64,000 nt of DNA, from the NCBI GenBank assembly GCA_004154925.1, contig QJNS01000164.1, forward strand, positions 1 to 64,000, written 5' to 3'. The notes under the pieces were generated by a model that saw nothing but the letters and a program-made list of their open reading frames with translations, ran no database searches and was not told the origin of the DNA. This document shows positions 37,333 through 49,059 of the stretch, in pieces. Origin of the DNA: Monosporascus cannonballus. Its lineage: Eukaryota > Ascomycota > Sordariomycetes > Xylariales. The position numbers and the translations under genes were made by a program. Position 1 is the stretch's first letter. Each line of letters begins with the position of its first letter.

Positions 37333-39830
37333 ACCCTTAATTACGGAAAAAAAAGACCGATTTTACGGAACCAAATATTTCATAATATTGGATATTAAAA
37401 ATAAATATAACTTTATTAAGATTAAGAAAAAAAATACGAATAAAAAATAACCTTTAAAACGAAATACAGATTATTTAAATATTTAGTTACGTTAATAGGA
37501 TTTACAAATCTATTAATAACTTTTTAACGGATGGTTAATTACATATTATAAAAATATCTCCATATTTTTATTATTTGCGATCTTAATAATATTTTTATTT
37601 TCTTAAAGACGGAAAAAGCATATATAAAATACGTTTATAAAGGTTTTCAAATTTTATAGGACGCAAAGCTACGTATTAATGCAGAAAAAAATTAATTCTA
37701 CAAATACAAATAAAATAACTGGAATATATTATTACCACCGGATATATTAAGATAAACTCCAAAAAATAGTTATAATCACAAAATAACAAACGCTAATTAC
37801 AATTAAAAAAAATATAAGCATTTTTCAAATCCGCCAATTAATATAAAAAGTTTATTCGGAATTTTAACAAAATAATTATACCCCTAACGAACATTATAAA
37901 AAACGTAAAGAAATTTGATTAAACGCTTAAAACAAAAAAAGCTTTTCAAAACATTAAAAATACGATTATTAATAAATCAATATTACTTATATACGATCTA
38001 AACCACCCTGTTAAATTAAAAACCGATATTTCGGATTATATATTTAATGCAGTAATCGGATAACGGAATAATTAAGGCAAATTGTGCTTTATTATATTCT
38101 TTTTATATAAATTAAAAGGAAGCGAATTTAATTACGGTATTCTAAATAAAGAATTTATGGCCATTATTATGAAATTCCGAAAATTTAGCCATTTTCTAAA
38201 GGGAAATTCGTACCAGGTTAAAGTTTATACGGATTATTAAAATCTTACCCGTTTTATTACGGCGAGAGAACTTATAAAACGATAATTAAATTACGCAAAA
38301 AAATTGACGAGTTTTGATTTTGTTATTATTTATAAAAAAGGACCAAAAATAACAGAACAAATGCTTTAAGTAAGCGACCAAACCTCCAAAAAGAATTAGT
38401 TAAAGTTAGCTATATAATTTTCAATGCTACTATAAAAGAAGATTTACGCCCGCGACAAATTGCGACAATTCGGCCAGTACTTTTTAATATATATTAAAAG
38501 ATCTAATAATATAATAATAATTTCTCAAAAAACTAAAGAACGGTTAAAATATAAGTTTTAGAAAAATACCAATAGGATCTTGTACGAAAAATATACCAAT
38601 ATCCGCTATACGGATATCTAGGGATTCATTAAACCCTAAAACGGCTTTAACGCATATATACCTTTCTTAAAATGAAATTAATAGTATAAAAAGTTACATA
38701 ATAAAATAATGTTTACGTTAAAACGAAAATACAACGACTTAAGTTATACGGAGAATTACAGTTATTATCAGTCGTAAAACTATTATAATATTTAATTACA
38801 TTCGACTTTATTACTAAGGTTTTTATATCAGAAAATCCAGTTACGGAAAAATATTACGATAATATTTTCGTTATCATTAATCGATTCATAAAGTTTTTCT
38901 ATTTTTTATTATATTATAAGAATATAAACGCCGAATAAATAATATACTTTTTTTAAATACATTTTTAATATATTCGGATAACTAATAGAAATTATTTCAA
39001 ATAAAGAATTAATATTCGTATTTAAATTTTGGTAAAAATTTATAACATAAATCAGCCTAAATTACAAATTATTTAACGCATATAAATCTTAGACAAATAA
39101 ATAAACGGAACGAACGAATCAAATTTTAAAAACTAATTTATAATATTATATCCATTTCAAATAAAATAATTACGTTCAAAATTTACTTATCGCTTAATTA
39201 ACTTATAATACCGATTATTATAAAATTACTAAAATAATATTAACGAACGCAAATTTTGATTGTATTCGAGAAATTTACAAAAGAATATGCGACGATAATT
39301 TAATTAATATTAAAATAACCTTTATGTTAAAATAATTGCGATACTTACATTAAGAAATAAAAACAGAACTAGAATTTGTACATAACTAAATAAATAAGTA
39401 TTATAATTAAAAAAGGTTAAAAAAATTGACTTTTGAAAAAGAAAAAATAGTTTTCCTCGTTACGAAAAATATTTAAACAAAAAGACCTAATAAAAAACTT
39501 AATTTTAAATATATCGGTTTATATAAAATCGCCAAGAAAGTGTTAGAAAATAATTACTAATTTAAACTTTTATTAAAAGTCAAATTTCATTTAATTTTTT
39601 CCCTTTTTTTATTCGAATTAATACCCGATATAATTAAAATATATACGGCATAAAATGATCTGGAAATAGAAAATAAATAGGTATATAAAGTGGATAAAAA
39701 TTTCGACATACGAAAACAAAACGGATTTACCTAATATTTAATTAAGTAAAAAAAATACTCGAAGTTCGAGAATACCTAAAAACCCGCCAAAATTCTTATT
39801 AGCGCCCAGCACCTATTAAAAAACTTTTAC
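37333..39830 (+). pseudogene. Gypsy-A1 RT, RNase H, integrase and chromodomain, decayed
   Basis: The frame continues A1's RT with IILDIKNKYNFIKIK (family form DL-x-x-AYH-x-IRI). RNase H follows at about 37980-38360, with KTDISDYIFNAVIG and LNKEFMAIIMKFRKFSHFL. Integrase lies at about 38640-39300 (ITFDFIT, FVIINRFIKF). A chromodomain-like end at about 39650-39830 reads YLIK-x-KKY then KPAKILISAQHLL. TAA/TAG stops occur every 10-30 codons. Chromodomain-bearing gypsy elements often target heterochromatin, which would suit this AT-rich block. Confidence 0.85.
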
Positions 39831-40416
39831 TAATAACGATAAACGCGTCCCAGTTAACGGTCGATTAATCAGTAACCGGGATGTCGAGCCAGTTGGCCGC
39901 GGCCTGCGCTAATATGGCAGCCGTAACGGCGGTCTTTAATTGTTTTTGTTCTTGACGTTTTTATTTCTTTAATTCGTCTAATAATTAAAGATTACGATAT
40001 ACCATAATAACGCCTTTCGAACGAATTAGCGTTTTTTGTTTACGTAAGCGAATAAAACGAAAAAAAGCTTTATTTATTTTTTCCTAATAACGACGTTAAG
40101 CCTCAAGATAAAGCCGTTAAAGCTTTAGCAGTTATTTTTCAGCGAACGTATTTTTGCGTTTTAAATATTAATACTTTCGACGAATATTCTGTGAAAAAGA
40201 AATTGGCATGCCGGTACTATAACAGGACCAACCTTAATTAATATATTCTTTATACCTTAAAACGTTTTCTATTATTTCATATTTTATGTTTTTCGAGAAA
40301 TAATAAAAATAAGGCATAATTTCTTACCCGAATTCGTTAAAGGTTTTTACGAAATTAATACGACGAATGATAAAAGAACGAGGAACACGACGAATCTTAG
40401 AAATACGAAACGACAT
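39799..40416 (-). pseudogene. Antisense Zn2Cys6-like ORF of Gypsy-A1
   Basis: ATG (complement of 40414-40416) opens 206 codons to the TAA at 39799-39801, exactly the length of the A4 copy. The N-terminus is basic (MSFRISKIRRVPRSF). The Cys/Tyr frame is Y-x2-Y-x6-Y-x8-Y-x2-Y-x6-C, the same spacing as in A2, A4 and A5. The second half has the best-preserved tail: FFRFIRLRKQKTLIR, then LDELKK, and a Gln/Lys-rich stretch ending AAANWLDIPVTD. All internal stops seen are TAA/TAG. It overlaps the end of the chromodomain gene on the plus strand. Confidence 0.72.
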
Positions 40417-40480
40417 AATTGGAAACAAAAAAGTGGTTATTTACTAAGCAAAGAAAAAAAATCTTGAGGACAAGATTTTT

Positions 40481-40496
40481 GGGAGAGGGAAAATCG
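40481..40496 (+). other. Gypsy-A1 polypurine tract
   Basis: GGGAGAGGGAAAATCG lies directly before the 3' LTR. Counterparts precede the 3' LTRs of A2, A4 and A5 on the minus strand. Confidence 0.85.
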
Positions 40497-40871
40497 TATT
40501 ACGACCTAACAAGCTTCGGCCTTAAGAAACGGTTAAACAAGGATTATACGGGCCACCTTTCGGATTACGCAACGGTAATCACTGCCAAACCGGTAATTAT
40601 CAGTAATTAAAGGTGATCATAAGTAATTATGATTATCACTGGATGGGGAATTATAAGTAATCAAGCTAGGAAAAGGAAAAATATATACGCTTATTATTTC
40701 CATAGTTTAGATAGCTTCAGTTTGCAATAACAATTCGTTATTTAAGGCATCCTTGGTATTACGAGACGTAATACGTTACTGTATTTATTGCTCAGATTCC
40801 CACGATACTTCTGCCAATATAAACCCGTACGACTAAGGTTTAATAGTTAGTTAAATCGCCTAGCCGTCACA
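40497..40871 (+). repeat. Gypsy-A1 3' LTR, U3 type 1
   Basis: 375 bases, TATTACGACC (RIP form of TGTTACGACC) to GCCGTCACA. Its U3 matches the type of A2 and the solo LTR at 5920, not that of A1's own 5' LTR. Confidence 0.88.
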
Positions 40872-41996
40872 GTATAGATTTCCAGTTATCCTAACGGGGT
40901 TTTTTAAAATATACTGTACTATGATGCTTGGTATTCCATCTTGTTGCAAATAAAGCATTTGGTTTGGCTCCAGTTCTTCCTGTAAGTAGCTCCTAGTTCC
41001 ATGGGTCCTAGTTCCGTGCCGTAAAAAGTGTTACTGCGTCGAGAAACGTTAGTATTGGCCGTATATCGAGGCTTATTATCGTTTTTCTCTTTAGTGCCTT
41101 GAATACGTTAGATATATTGTCGATCGTTAATCTCAATTCCCATAACGATATACTTTGACAAATAATTAAACCGATCGAATTTAAAAATCTTTTTTTATAT
41201 TTCCTTTTTTAAATAATCGAAAAACTTAATTATTAATCATTTTTATTTTTAATTTAACTTACAAATTAATTAAACGAATATGCTGCCGTAATTAGATATT
41301 AATCTTTGTTTTATTATAGCTGCTTAATTTATATTTTGTTTTTTGTTTTTTATTTATTATTTCGAAAGTGTTTGTCAATATTTACTTTAATGGTTCATAA
41401 TCTTTATATATTCGTATTATTTCCGGGTTTAGTTTTTCGATTAATAATATAACGTATATTTTATAACGAGCTCGAATTAAATCACCGTATTTTCGATAAG
41501 TCGTCTAATTACAAATTTAATTCGTATAATAAGCCTAATTAATCGAATAAGAAAATACCCGAAATACTTTCGGCATTAAGTTAAAAACAATTATAATCTG
41601 GTCGAAATTCCGTTAAAAAGGTTTGGCTTAAAGGGCTTAAGAACCTTTTCCAGTTCTTTGGTAAAGTTTAGCTAAATAACTTAATTCGTTCGAAAAAGCT
41701 TTTTAATTCCAGAAGTCTTTTTTTTTATAAATTTGTTACGAGTCAATTAAAGGAATATCGTAAGGTTAATATTATTTTTTTTTCAAGCAAAACGATACGT
41801 TGGTTTATGGCATCTAGACGTTAAAAAAGTTTTTCGCGAAAGAAACGAGGCTGTTCCTTTTTTGTTTCGGATTCCATTCCGATATTCGAGTTATCAGGGA
41901 TTTGGTAAATGGGCTATTCGGGCTGCTTACTGGTAAACATAATGTCGGCAATATTGCTCAAAGTTTAACGGTATTATTAAACAAAAGCTTGTAACG
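40872..41996 (-). mobile_element. Gypsy-A3, right fragment (gag)
   Basis: Minus-strand gag sequence. The stretch at about 40872-40935 matches A1 gag at about 21275-21330. Compared with A2 (about 35570-35990), some 0.4 kb is missing between the end of the left fragment at 18411 and this point. It is less RIP-damaged than A1 or A2. Confidence 0.75.
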
Positions 41997-42203
41997 TATA
42001 ACAGCTAAACGGTTTAACTAATTATTAATCCTTAGTCGTACGGGTTTATATTAATAGGAATATCATAGGAATCTAAATAATGGATACAGTAATATACTAC
42101 GTTGTATAATACCAAAAACGTTTGAAGTAACGATGTTTTATTGCAAGCTAATATTATCTAAATTATAGAGTTAATAAGCGTAGTTATACTTAGGCGTGGT
42201 TCT

Positions 42204-42367
42204 TGTCAGATATAAGAGATATCAGTTATATGTCTATTGATGACTAGTTGCAGGTGCTCTAGAACGCGTACTGCACTTTAAGATGATCTAGTCCCGGAAT
42301 ATATATGTTTCGATCAAAGGGAATTTTCCGTATATAAGGTTCTAAAACACCCCCCTGCTAGCCGATA
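42204..42367 (-). repeat. Copia-1b 3' LTR
   Basis: Begins TGTCAGATATAAG and ends GCCGATA (RIP form of GCCGACA). Confidence 0.92.
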
Positions 42368-43061
42368 TTCCCTTTTAACAACTTAAAGCATTTACGGTAT
42401 TAATTGTTATAACTCTTAGAACCATAATTGTCTATTTTATTGTTTTTTTGACAAATAAATTTTTTTAATCACCTAATTCTTTTTTCAAATTTTTCGCAGG
42501 ATGTTTTTCCGTTAATCGAAAACCTCCATAATATCTATTAGTTTTAGTGGTTTTTTTGAAATACTTAAAAGGTTTGCGTAATAAGGCTTTCGTTAAACCG
42601 TTAGTTAATATATCGCTCGTAAATATATAATCTATTTTGATTCAGTCCCTTTTACGTCTTATCGTAATTAATAATTATATATATTTATATACTATAATTT
42701 CGTAATTATTAAAGTAATATCGGCGTTAATAAACCGTATAATTTATTAATTATTAAATTATAAATTTAATATGTTTTTATTTAAGGAAATTTCTAATTTT
42801 TAATTAATTTAAAATTAAATACGGCTTTTTTATAACTTATATAAATAATAATAATTTCGCTTTTCTTATAAAAATAATTATTATGTTTTGCTTATATATT
42901 TATTGTTTTATTATTTTTCTGAATAACTTTATAACGTAAGTTTAAAAGCTTTTTCGGTTAATCGTATTATCTAGAAGAAAAGCGTTATTCCAGATATTTA
43001 ATAAATTCTTATTTTCAAATTATAACGTTAACCTTTTGGTTCTAATTAGGTATAATATAAT

Positions 43062-43331
43062 TCAGTCGGCAGCTCTATAATATATGTTATTAGGGTTTAG
43101 GTTAAATCGGGTAAATTGGAATATCGCAAAAAATATATCGGGTTGCGTATTAATTATTACGAAAAAGATAAACTGGATTCTTTTCTGATATTTATTAATA
43201 AAATCTAGATAGGCCAGATTAGGATTTGGCAAAAGCTTAATATTAATTATGGGTATCTTTAAAAAGTTATTCAGATTTTCTTTAGATATTAAATTAACCA
43301 GCTTATTTATAAAATCGAACTGGGATAACAA
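43062..43331 (-). pseudogene. Copia-1b RT C-terminus fragment
   Basis: 89 open codons including YQKRIQFIFFVIINTQPDI and FARFN-like FQFTRFNLNP. This is the copia signature ending in TRPDI and SRF-x-x-NP. Gly-Ser of the usual IGSL is lost. Confidence 0.88.
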
Positions 43332-46300
43332 GATTTTTTTATTAAGTTTATTTTTAATTATTTTAATATTAAAAAAATATTATAAGTTTTTGTTTTTTTA
43401 GGATATACGGTTTATATATTTATTAAATGAACTGAGCGGCGAAATCTTAATTTTTTCGCGATATATTATAATAATATCGTCTACAAAAAAATATATTTTT
43501 TAACGAATAAAATTATTGGGTTTGTAAGTAACGAGATTAAATTCTAATTTTTTAAGACTTTTAATAAAGTCTTTTTATTATAATAAATTTAATTCCTTTA
43601 ATTTATATAATACTTTTTTAATTAGGCAAATTATATTACGTTACGAATATTTTCAATGCATTTTTATATATATTTCGTAAAATAAGCTAATATTTATAAA
43701 AACGTTTAGAATATTATATTACTTACAATTTAAATCGAACTTAACCGTAATAACGATTAAAATTCGAAACAGCTTTCTAGCGAAAATAATTGCGTATATA
43801 TCGCCATAGGCGGTTTTAAGTTATTAATCGCTTCGTACGACAAAACGGGCCTTATATTTTTGAAACTAGCTATACTTATTAAACTTATAAACGTATATTT
43901 AGATATACTTTCAAACTTGTTTCTTTTCGCAAAAAACGTATTAACGCTTTCCCAAAATCATCTTTTCTTATAACCTTATAAATAAGTTTTTTCGGTTTTA
44001 CAGAATATCTCCTTTAGCGGATATATATTTAGCTTTATATGGCTTTACGGCAATAACGGTAAATTACGCCTATATATCCGGTTATATAACCTAAATATTT
44101 TCTATATGGCAAAATATTATTATTGTTCCAATTAAAATAATATATATTTTAAGCAGTTAATCTTTTTAAATTTCCGTAATTTACCGGCCGATTATTATAC
44201 GTACTTATAAAATAGATTAAACATTTTACATTAAATACGGTTTTTTATACCTTATATTTATTTCGGATATTATTTATTTAATACGGAATATACGAGAAGT
44301 TTACGTTTACAATTCGTAAAATACCTTCGTTTTTTATTGTTACTTTGAGTTAAATCATATAAAAGAAGCTTGAGGTTATCTTTATTTTTTTCGTCAGCGT
44401 AATAATCGTAATAATTATTAGGATAAACGCCGGTGGCGGTATTATTTTAAGAAACGAAAATAATTTAAATATAACGGTTATATAAAAATAATTAATCCTT
44501 TGCGAATAAATTTGTTTTTCCTTATTCCGTACGTATTTTACGTTAATATCTTTTTGGAATTATTTTCCTATTTAGCCGGTAATTAAATTATTTTACTTAG
44601 TTTTTCATTTTTTAATATATAAATTAAATAATTATCTTCTTAATTAAGTATTTTTACTTATCGAAATAAGTTTTATAATTGTTTTTCTATAAGACATAAA
44701 AAATTACTTTTTAAATATTTAATATTACTTAAAAAAATCCTTTTGTCGTTAAACTGTATATTTCGAATAATAATAACCTTATTAATTAATAAATTTCAAA
44801 TCTCGTAAATACTCGTAAATTGGTAACCAATAAAATAAATAATTTACGGGTTAAAATTTAGTTATTAAAATCTTTTTTATAATAATAATTATTATAACGT
44901 AAGCTACATAATTATATACTTATAAGTAAACTTATTAAGATTTTCGATTAAGTATTATAACGTTATTTTTATATGTTAAGTAAATATAATATACTTTATA
45001 TAAATTTTGTTTAAAAAATACCTATTTAAAAATAGGGTTATGTAAATATATTACCGTTTTAAAGATATATACGATTAAGAATAAAGGTAATTTAATGTTT
45101 TTTCGTATTACAATTATTTCCTTTCTTAATTATATCTTTTAAACGTTTTACATTTTTATTTTAAACTTAAGTATATAATATTAAAAATTTAAATTTAATA
45201 TTAAAGGAAATAATTAAAATATATTCTTAAGTTAATAATCTTCTAGGATTTCGTCATTATATTTGATTACTTATAGAAAAACTTTATTTTAGTTTTTTAA
45301 ATTTTTTAGAAAATATCGAAACGTTGAAATTAATATATTGTATTTTGATTCTTAAAGTAAATATCGTAAATAAAACCTAAGTATTTATCCGTTATAAATA
45401 TAACGTATTTATATCCTTTAAGCTTTTTTTAAAGTTTATAAAATCGATAACAATTTTTTATTTTAATCGAGATGTTTTTTTTTAACTCGCGACGTATTAG
45501 CCTTTTAGCTTTCGCTTTACCATATATTTAACATTTAATTATTATAAAACTTTTTAGGCGGATATTTTTTTATATAAAACTATAATTAAACGATTATTTT
45601 CGGTCCTAAATATCTTATTTTTAAATGCCATATAATACTGTTATTAATTCGTCATAGTTTTATTATTTGCAAATTAACATTTTGTTTATAAGTAATTAAG
45701 ATTGCATAAGGTATTATTACGTTAATATTTTCGATAACAAATCAATTAAGTTTATTTATTAACGTATTAAGTATTTAATTATATTTATTTCGAATAAATT
45801 TATTAATTTATTTATTATCTTATTAATACTACTTCTCCAGAATTGCCGGAATAATATTAAATTATATATTAAATCCTTAAAATAGGTTATATCGTATAAA
45901 CGTAATATTCTTGTACCGTTAAAACTTCGAAAAACTATATTAATTTTTTTATATCTTTTAATCGAAACGAAATTATTACTTACGTATATTCCGTTACTTT
46001 ATACGATAAATTTAAAATTTATAAATCTGCTAATTAAATTAAAAGTATCTATTATAATTTTTAGGTCCAGAATAGCTAAATATCTTAAGAGGTAAAATAA
46101 AGGTTTTATAGCGATACGTTTATTAATAATAAAAAAATATATTAATAGCTATTGCACCCTTTTAAAAATTAATTTATCTCTTATTTAATAAGTTTTTTCA
46201 TAATCTTTAATAAGCGGTCGAAGTTTTCTTTCTAAAGACTAATGGGCGGAAATTCTTTAGGATTTTCTTCAAAAATGTATCATAATAATTAAATAATATA

Positions 46301-47484
46301 TAGTAATTAATTAGGCACGTTATATAACGGATATTTTATACGTTTAATTTTTAATGTTTTTGCTTATTACCGTTTCGGTCCGTATAAAAACCTTTACGGT
46401 TACCTCGTTTCGGCTTACGACTTAAGGTTTTTTTTCGCGGTTAAAAATTAATGCTCTTGGGATATTCCTAATTAAGATTATTTTAATTAAGAAAATTTGC
46501 AGATATTCCGTAAAACGTTAAAAACGTTACCTAAATATTTCGTAATATAAATATAAAATAGGCCATAACTTAATAATATAAAAATTTAACTACCTTTTTT
46601 TTAGAAATTATTTATATTATTATTAATTTCGGCCTTTTTTATTATCTGAAAAGTAATAATCTATTTCTTAATTATAAGGGTTAAAATTATATATAAATTA
46701 TTAACTTATATAATTATCGTTTTCGTTTTTGAAATATTATGTTATTATTTTAAGGCCATAAGTTTTTGTTATTTTACGATTTATTCGTTTAATTTTTTGC
46801 CAAATTTTAAGGTTTATTTTAACGTTTCGCAATACTTTCGTTAAATTTTAATTAGAAATTTGCTATCGTAGACCTTACTTAATTCGCCCAGGTTGATATA
46901 TTATCTTCGTAAGTTCTTTTCTAGAAAAAACTAATTTCTTTAATCGCTAAAAATACCGACTTTAGGACCTATTTCGTCAGGTTATTAATATTCTTACAGA
47001 AAATATTATATTTCCGATTTTTATAAATGTACGCCGTAAAGATCTAATTATAGGCTTATTTGCTTTTAATTGTTATTTTAAAAGTATTTATTAAATAACG
47101 AGTGTACTGAATTTTTTCGTAATTCTTCTGGAAAATATAAATATAGACGAAAAACTGCTTAAGATATTGATTCGTATCGTATAACGGATTTATTTCTTTA
47201 AATAAAATGCTACATTAGGTTTTATAATTTTAATAAGCTATTAAAAACTTTAATTAGAATCGATACAATTCCAAGTATTAAACGCGTATATTTTAAATTA
47301 AAATTCGATTTTAAAACGATTCTAATCCTTAAGTCCTTTATATATAACGAAAAACGTTAACGGTATAATGGTTATTATTATTATTATCGTATTTCGATAT
47401 TTATATTTAATACATAATTTATATCGTTTTACTAATAATTGATTAATTAATATATACTTTAATTAAGCGAATAAAACTTTTAAT

Positions 47485-47647
47485 TATTAAATATAAGGGA
47501 TATTAATTATGTATTTATTAATAATTAATTGTAAGTACTTTAAAACGCGCATTATATTTTAAGGTGATCTAGTTCCGGAACATATATGTTCCGATCAAAG
47601 GAAATCTTCCGTATATGGGGTGCTAGAGCACCCCCTGCTAGCCGACA
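47485..47647 (-). repeat. Copia-1b 5' LTR
   Basis: Begins TATTAAATATAAG (RIP form of TGTCAGATATAAG) and ends GCCGACA. Confidence 0.92.
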
Positions 47648-47766
47648 GTTCTCGTTATTCTTAGGACTCGCTGGACTCGCCAGCGATCCTTGCGAATCAC
47701 GTGACCCGAAACGTCCCCACCCCTTTCCGACCGTTTCTGGTCTTGCCAAGCAGTTGGGCCATAACA

Positions 47767-47961
47767 TTCGGGCGTTAATATCGGCAGTGTATTGCTCGAA
47801 TGATAAGATCGTCCGGGCACCTTTAAAAGAATTAACGTCGGAAGCGTCTGGGTTAATAAGGTGCCAAACGCCGTGCAAAAAAGCATTATAACGTAAAACG
47901 AAATGCCAGTTAAGGTAGCAAAAACGATCCTTAAGGATCATATCTTTGGGCATGGGATTAT
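47767..47961 (-). pseudogene. Copia-type gag N-terminal fragment
   Basis: About 65 open codons on the minus strand containing RFCYLNWHFVLRY and GVWHLINPD. This resembles the start of copia gag (W-x-x-W or W-x-F followed by VWxxxDP). It is GC-balanced and little mutated. It lies just outside A3's 5' LTR and may be the displaced 5' end of Copia-2 (14800-16002), which runs in the same direction. The linkage is inference. Confidence 0.6.
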
Positions 47962-47983
47962 TGTTATGACCTAACGGTCTTGG
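47962..47983 (+). repeat. 22-base stub of a Gypsy-A LTR start, type 7
   Basis: Identical to the first 22 bases of the LTR at 16003 (TGTTATGACCTAACGGTC and four more). It is followed at once by the A4 LTR. The rest of this LTR is not in line here. Confidence 0.8.
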
Positions 47984-48356
47984 TGTGACGGCTATGCGGT
48001 TTAACCAATTATTAAACCTAAGTCGTACGGGTTTATGTTGACAGGAATATCGTAGGACTTTATAACAATAAAGTAATTTAGTTACGTTTTTAATATTAAG
48101 GTGCAAAAACGTATTGCTAATAATTAGTATTAAAAAATATTGTAAGCTAAAATTATTTAAATTATAGAAATAATAAGCATATATATTTTTGGCTTAATTA
48201 TTCGTAATTATGCCGTTAGTAGTAATTATGATTATTTGGGATCATTTTTAATTATTAATAATTACTGGCTTGGTAGTGATTACCGTTACGTAACCCGAGA
48301 GGTGGCCCGTATATTTCTGATTATTTCTTGAGACCGGAATTTATCGGGTCGTAATA
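47984..48356 (-). repeat. Gypsy-A4 3' LTR, U3 type 1
   Basis: 373 bases, TGTGACGGC to GTCGTAATA on the plus strand. A purine tract on the minus strand lies at 48357-48375. Confidence 0.9.
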
Positions 48357-48441
48357 CGATTTCCCTTTTTCCCAAATCTTGCTCTTAAGATTTTTTTTCT
48401 TTTTCCTTATTTGATAAGTATCTCTTTTTTTGCTTTTAATC

Positions 48442-49059
48442 ATATCGTTTCGCGTTTTTAAAATTTATTGCGTTTCTCGTTTTTTTACCGTTTGTCGTAT
48501 TAATTTCGTAAAAGCTTTTAACGAATTTGGTTACGAAATTATATTTTGCTTTTATTATTTTTCGAAATACATAAGGTATAAAATAATAAAAAATATTTTA
48601 AGATATAAGGAATATAATAATCGAAGTCGATTTTATAATAATACCGGCGTACTTATTTTTTCCTTATAAAATATTCGTCGTAAATATTAATATTTAGAAC
48701 GTAAAAACACGTTTGCCGAAAAACAATTATTAAAGTTTTAACGGTTTTATTTTGAGATTTAATGTAAATATTAAGAAAAAATAAATAAAACTTTTTTTCG
48801 TTTTATTCGTTTGCGTAAATAAAAAGCGTTAACTCGTTTGAAAAACGTTACTATGGTATAACGTAAGCTTTAATCGTTGGACGAATTAAAGGAATAAAAA
48901 AGTCGGAAACAAAAATAATTAAAAGCTGCCGTTACGGTTATTACGTTAACGTATGTTGCGGCTGATTGGCTCGATATCCCGGTTACCGACTGGTTAACCG
49001 TTAATTAGGACGCGCCCGTTATTACTGGTAAAAACTTTTTAATAGGCGTTAGGCGTTAA
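48442..49059 (+). pseudogene. Antisense Zn2Cys6-like ORF of Gypsy-A4
   Basis: 206 codons in one frame, start ATG mutated to ATA, stop TAA at 49057-49059. After VKAFNEFGYEI the positions are C-x2-Y-x6-Y-x8-Y-x2-Y-x6-Y. The first Cys is retained and the other five are Tyr. The tail carries FFRFIRLRK and SLDELKE, then TADWLDIPVTDW-like sequence. The arrangement matches A1, A2 and A5. Confidence 0.7.

Larger units (their letters stand above)
19837..40871 (+). mobile_element. Gypsy-A1: full-length Ty3/gypsy element split by two later elements
   Basis: The plus-strand body is 5' LTR (19837-20200), gag (20320-21856), gag/protease/RT (29229-30571), RT to chromodomain (37333-39830) and 3' LTR (40497-40871). 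Gypsy-C and Gypsy-A2 lie inside. Removing them with one copy of each duplication leaves about 6.9 kb, close to A2 (6.76 kb) and A4 (6.78 kb). The two LTRs share R-U5 but have unrelated U3 halves, and flanking pentamers do not match, so the copy is probably a recombinant. All genes are RIP-dead. Confidence 0.85.
42204..47647 (-). mobile_element. Copia-1b: complete Ty1/copia element
   Basis: LTRs at 42204-42367 (164 bases) and 47485-47647 (163 bases). Perfect duplication GTTCT at 42199-42203 and 47648-47652, inside A3's LTR. It is 5,444 bases long, minus strand, with an AAAAGGGAA purine run next to the left LTR. An RT/RNase H piece lies at 43062-43331. The left LTR is little mutated, but the right LTR and body are heavily RIP-mutated. 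Confidence 0.95.
41997..47766 (-). repeat. Gypsy-A3 5' LTR, U3 type 4, interrupted by Copia-1b
   Basis: R-U5 half at 41997-42203, and the U3 half at 47653-47766 ending GGCCATAACA. Copia-1b sits between with its GTTCT duplication. The joined LTR is about 321 bases. The U3 part contains ATCACGTGAC and is hardly RIP-mutated. Confidence 0.87.

Noticed and set aside
19832..40876. Target duplication for Gypsy-A1
   Set aside because: If the TIR element is removed, the left flank reads GTAAA against GTATA on the right. Four of five bases match, but the difference is A/T, not a RIP-type change, so I do not count it.
47552..48106. 184-codon minus-strand ORF
   Set aside because: It runs through a copia LTR, an A-family U3, a copia gag scrap and the A4 LTR. 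Only 47767-47961 is genuine coding remnant.
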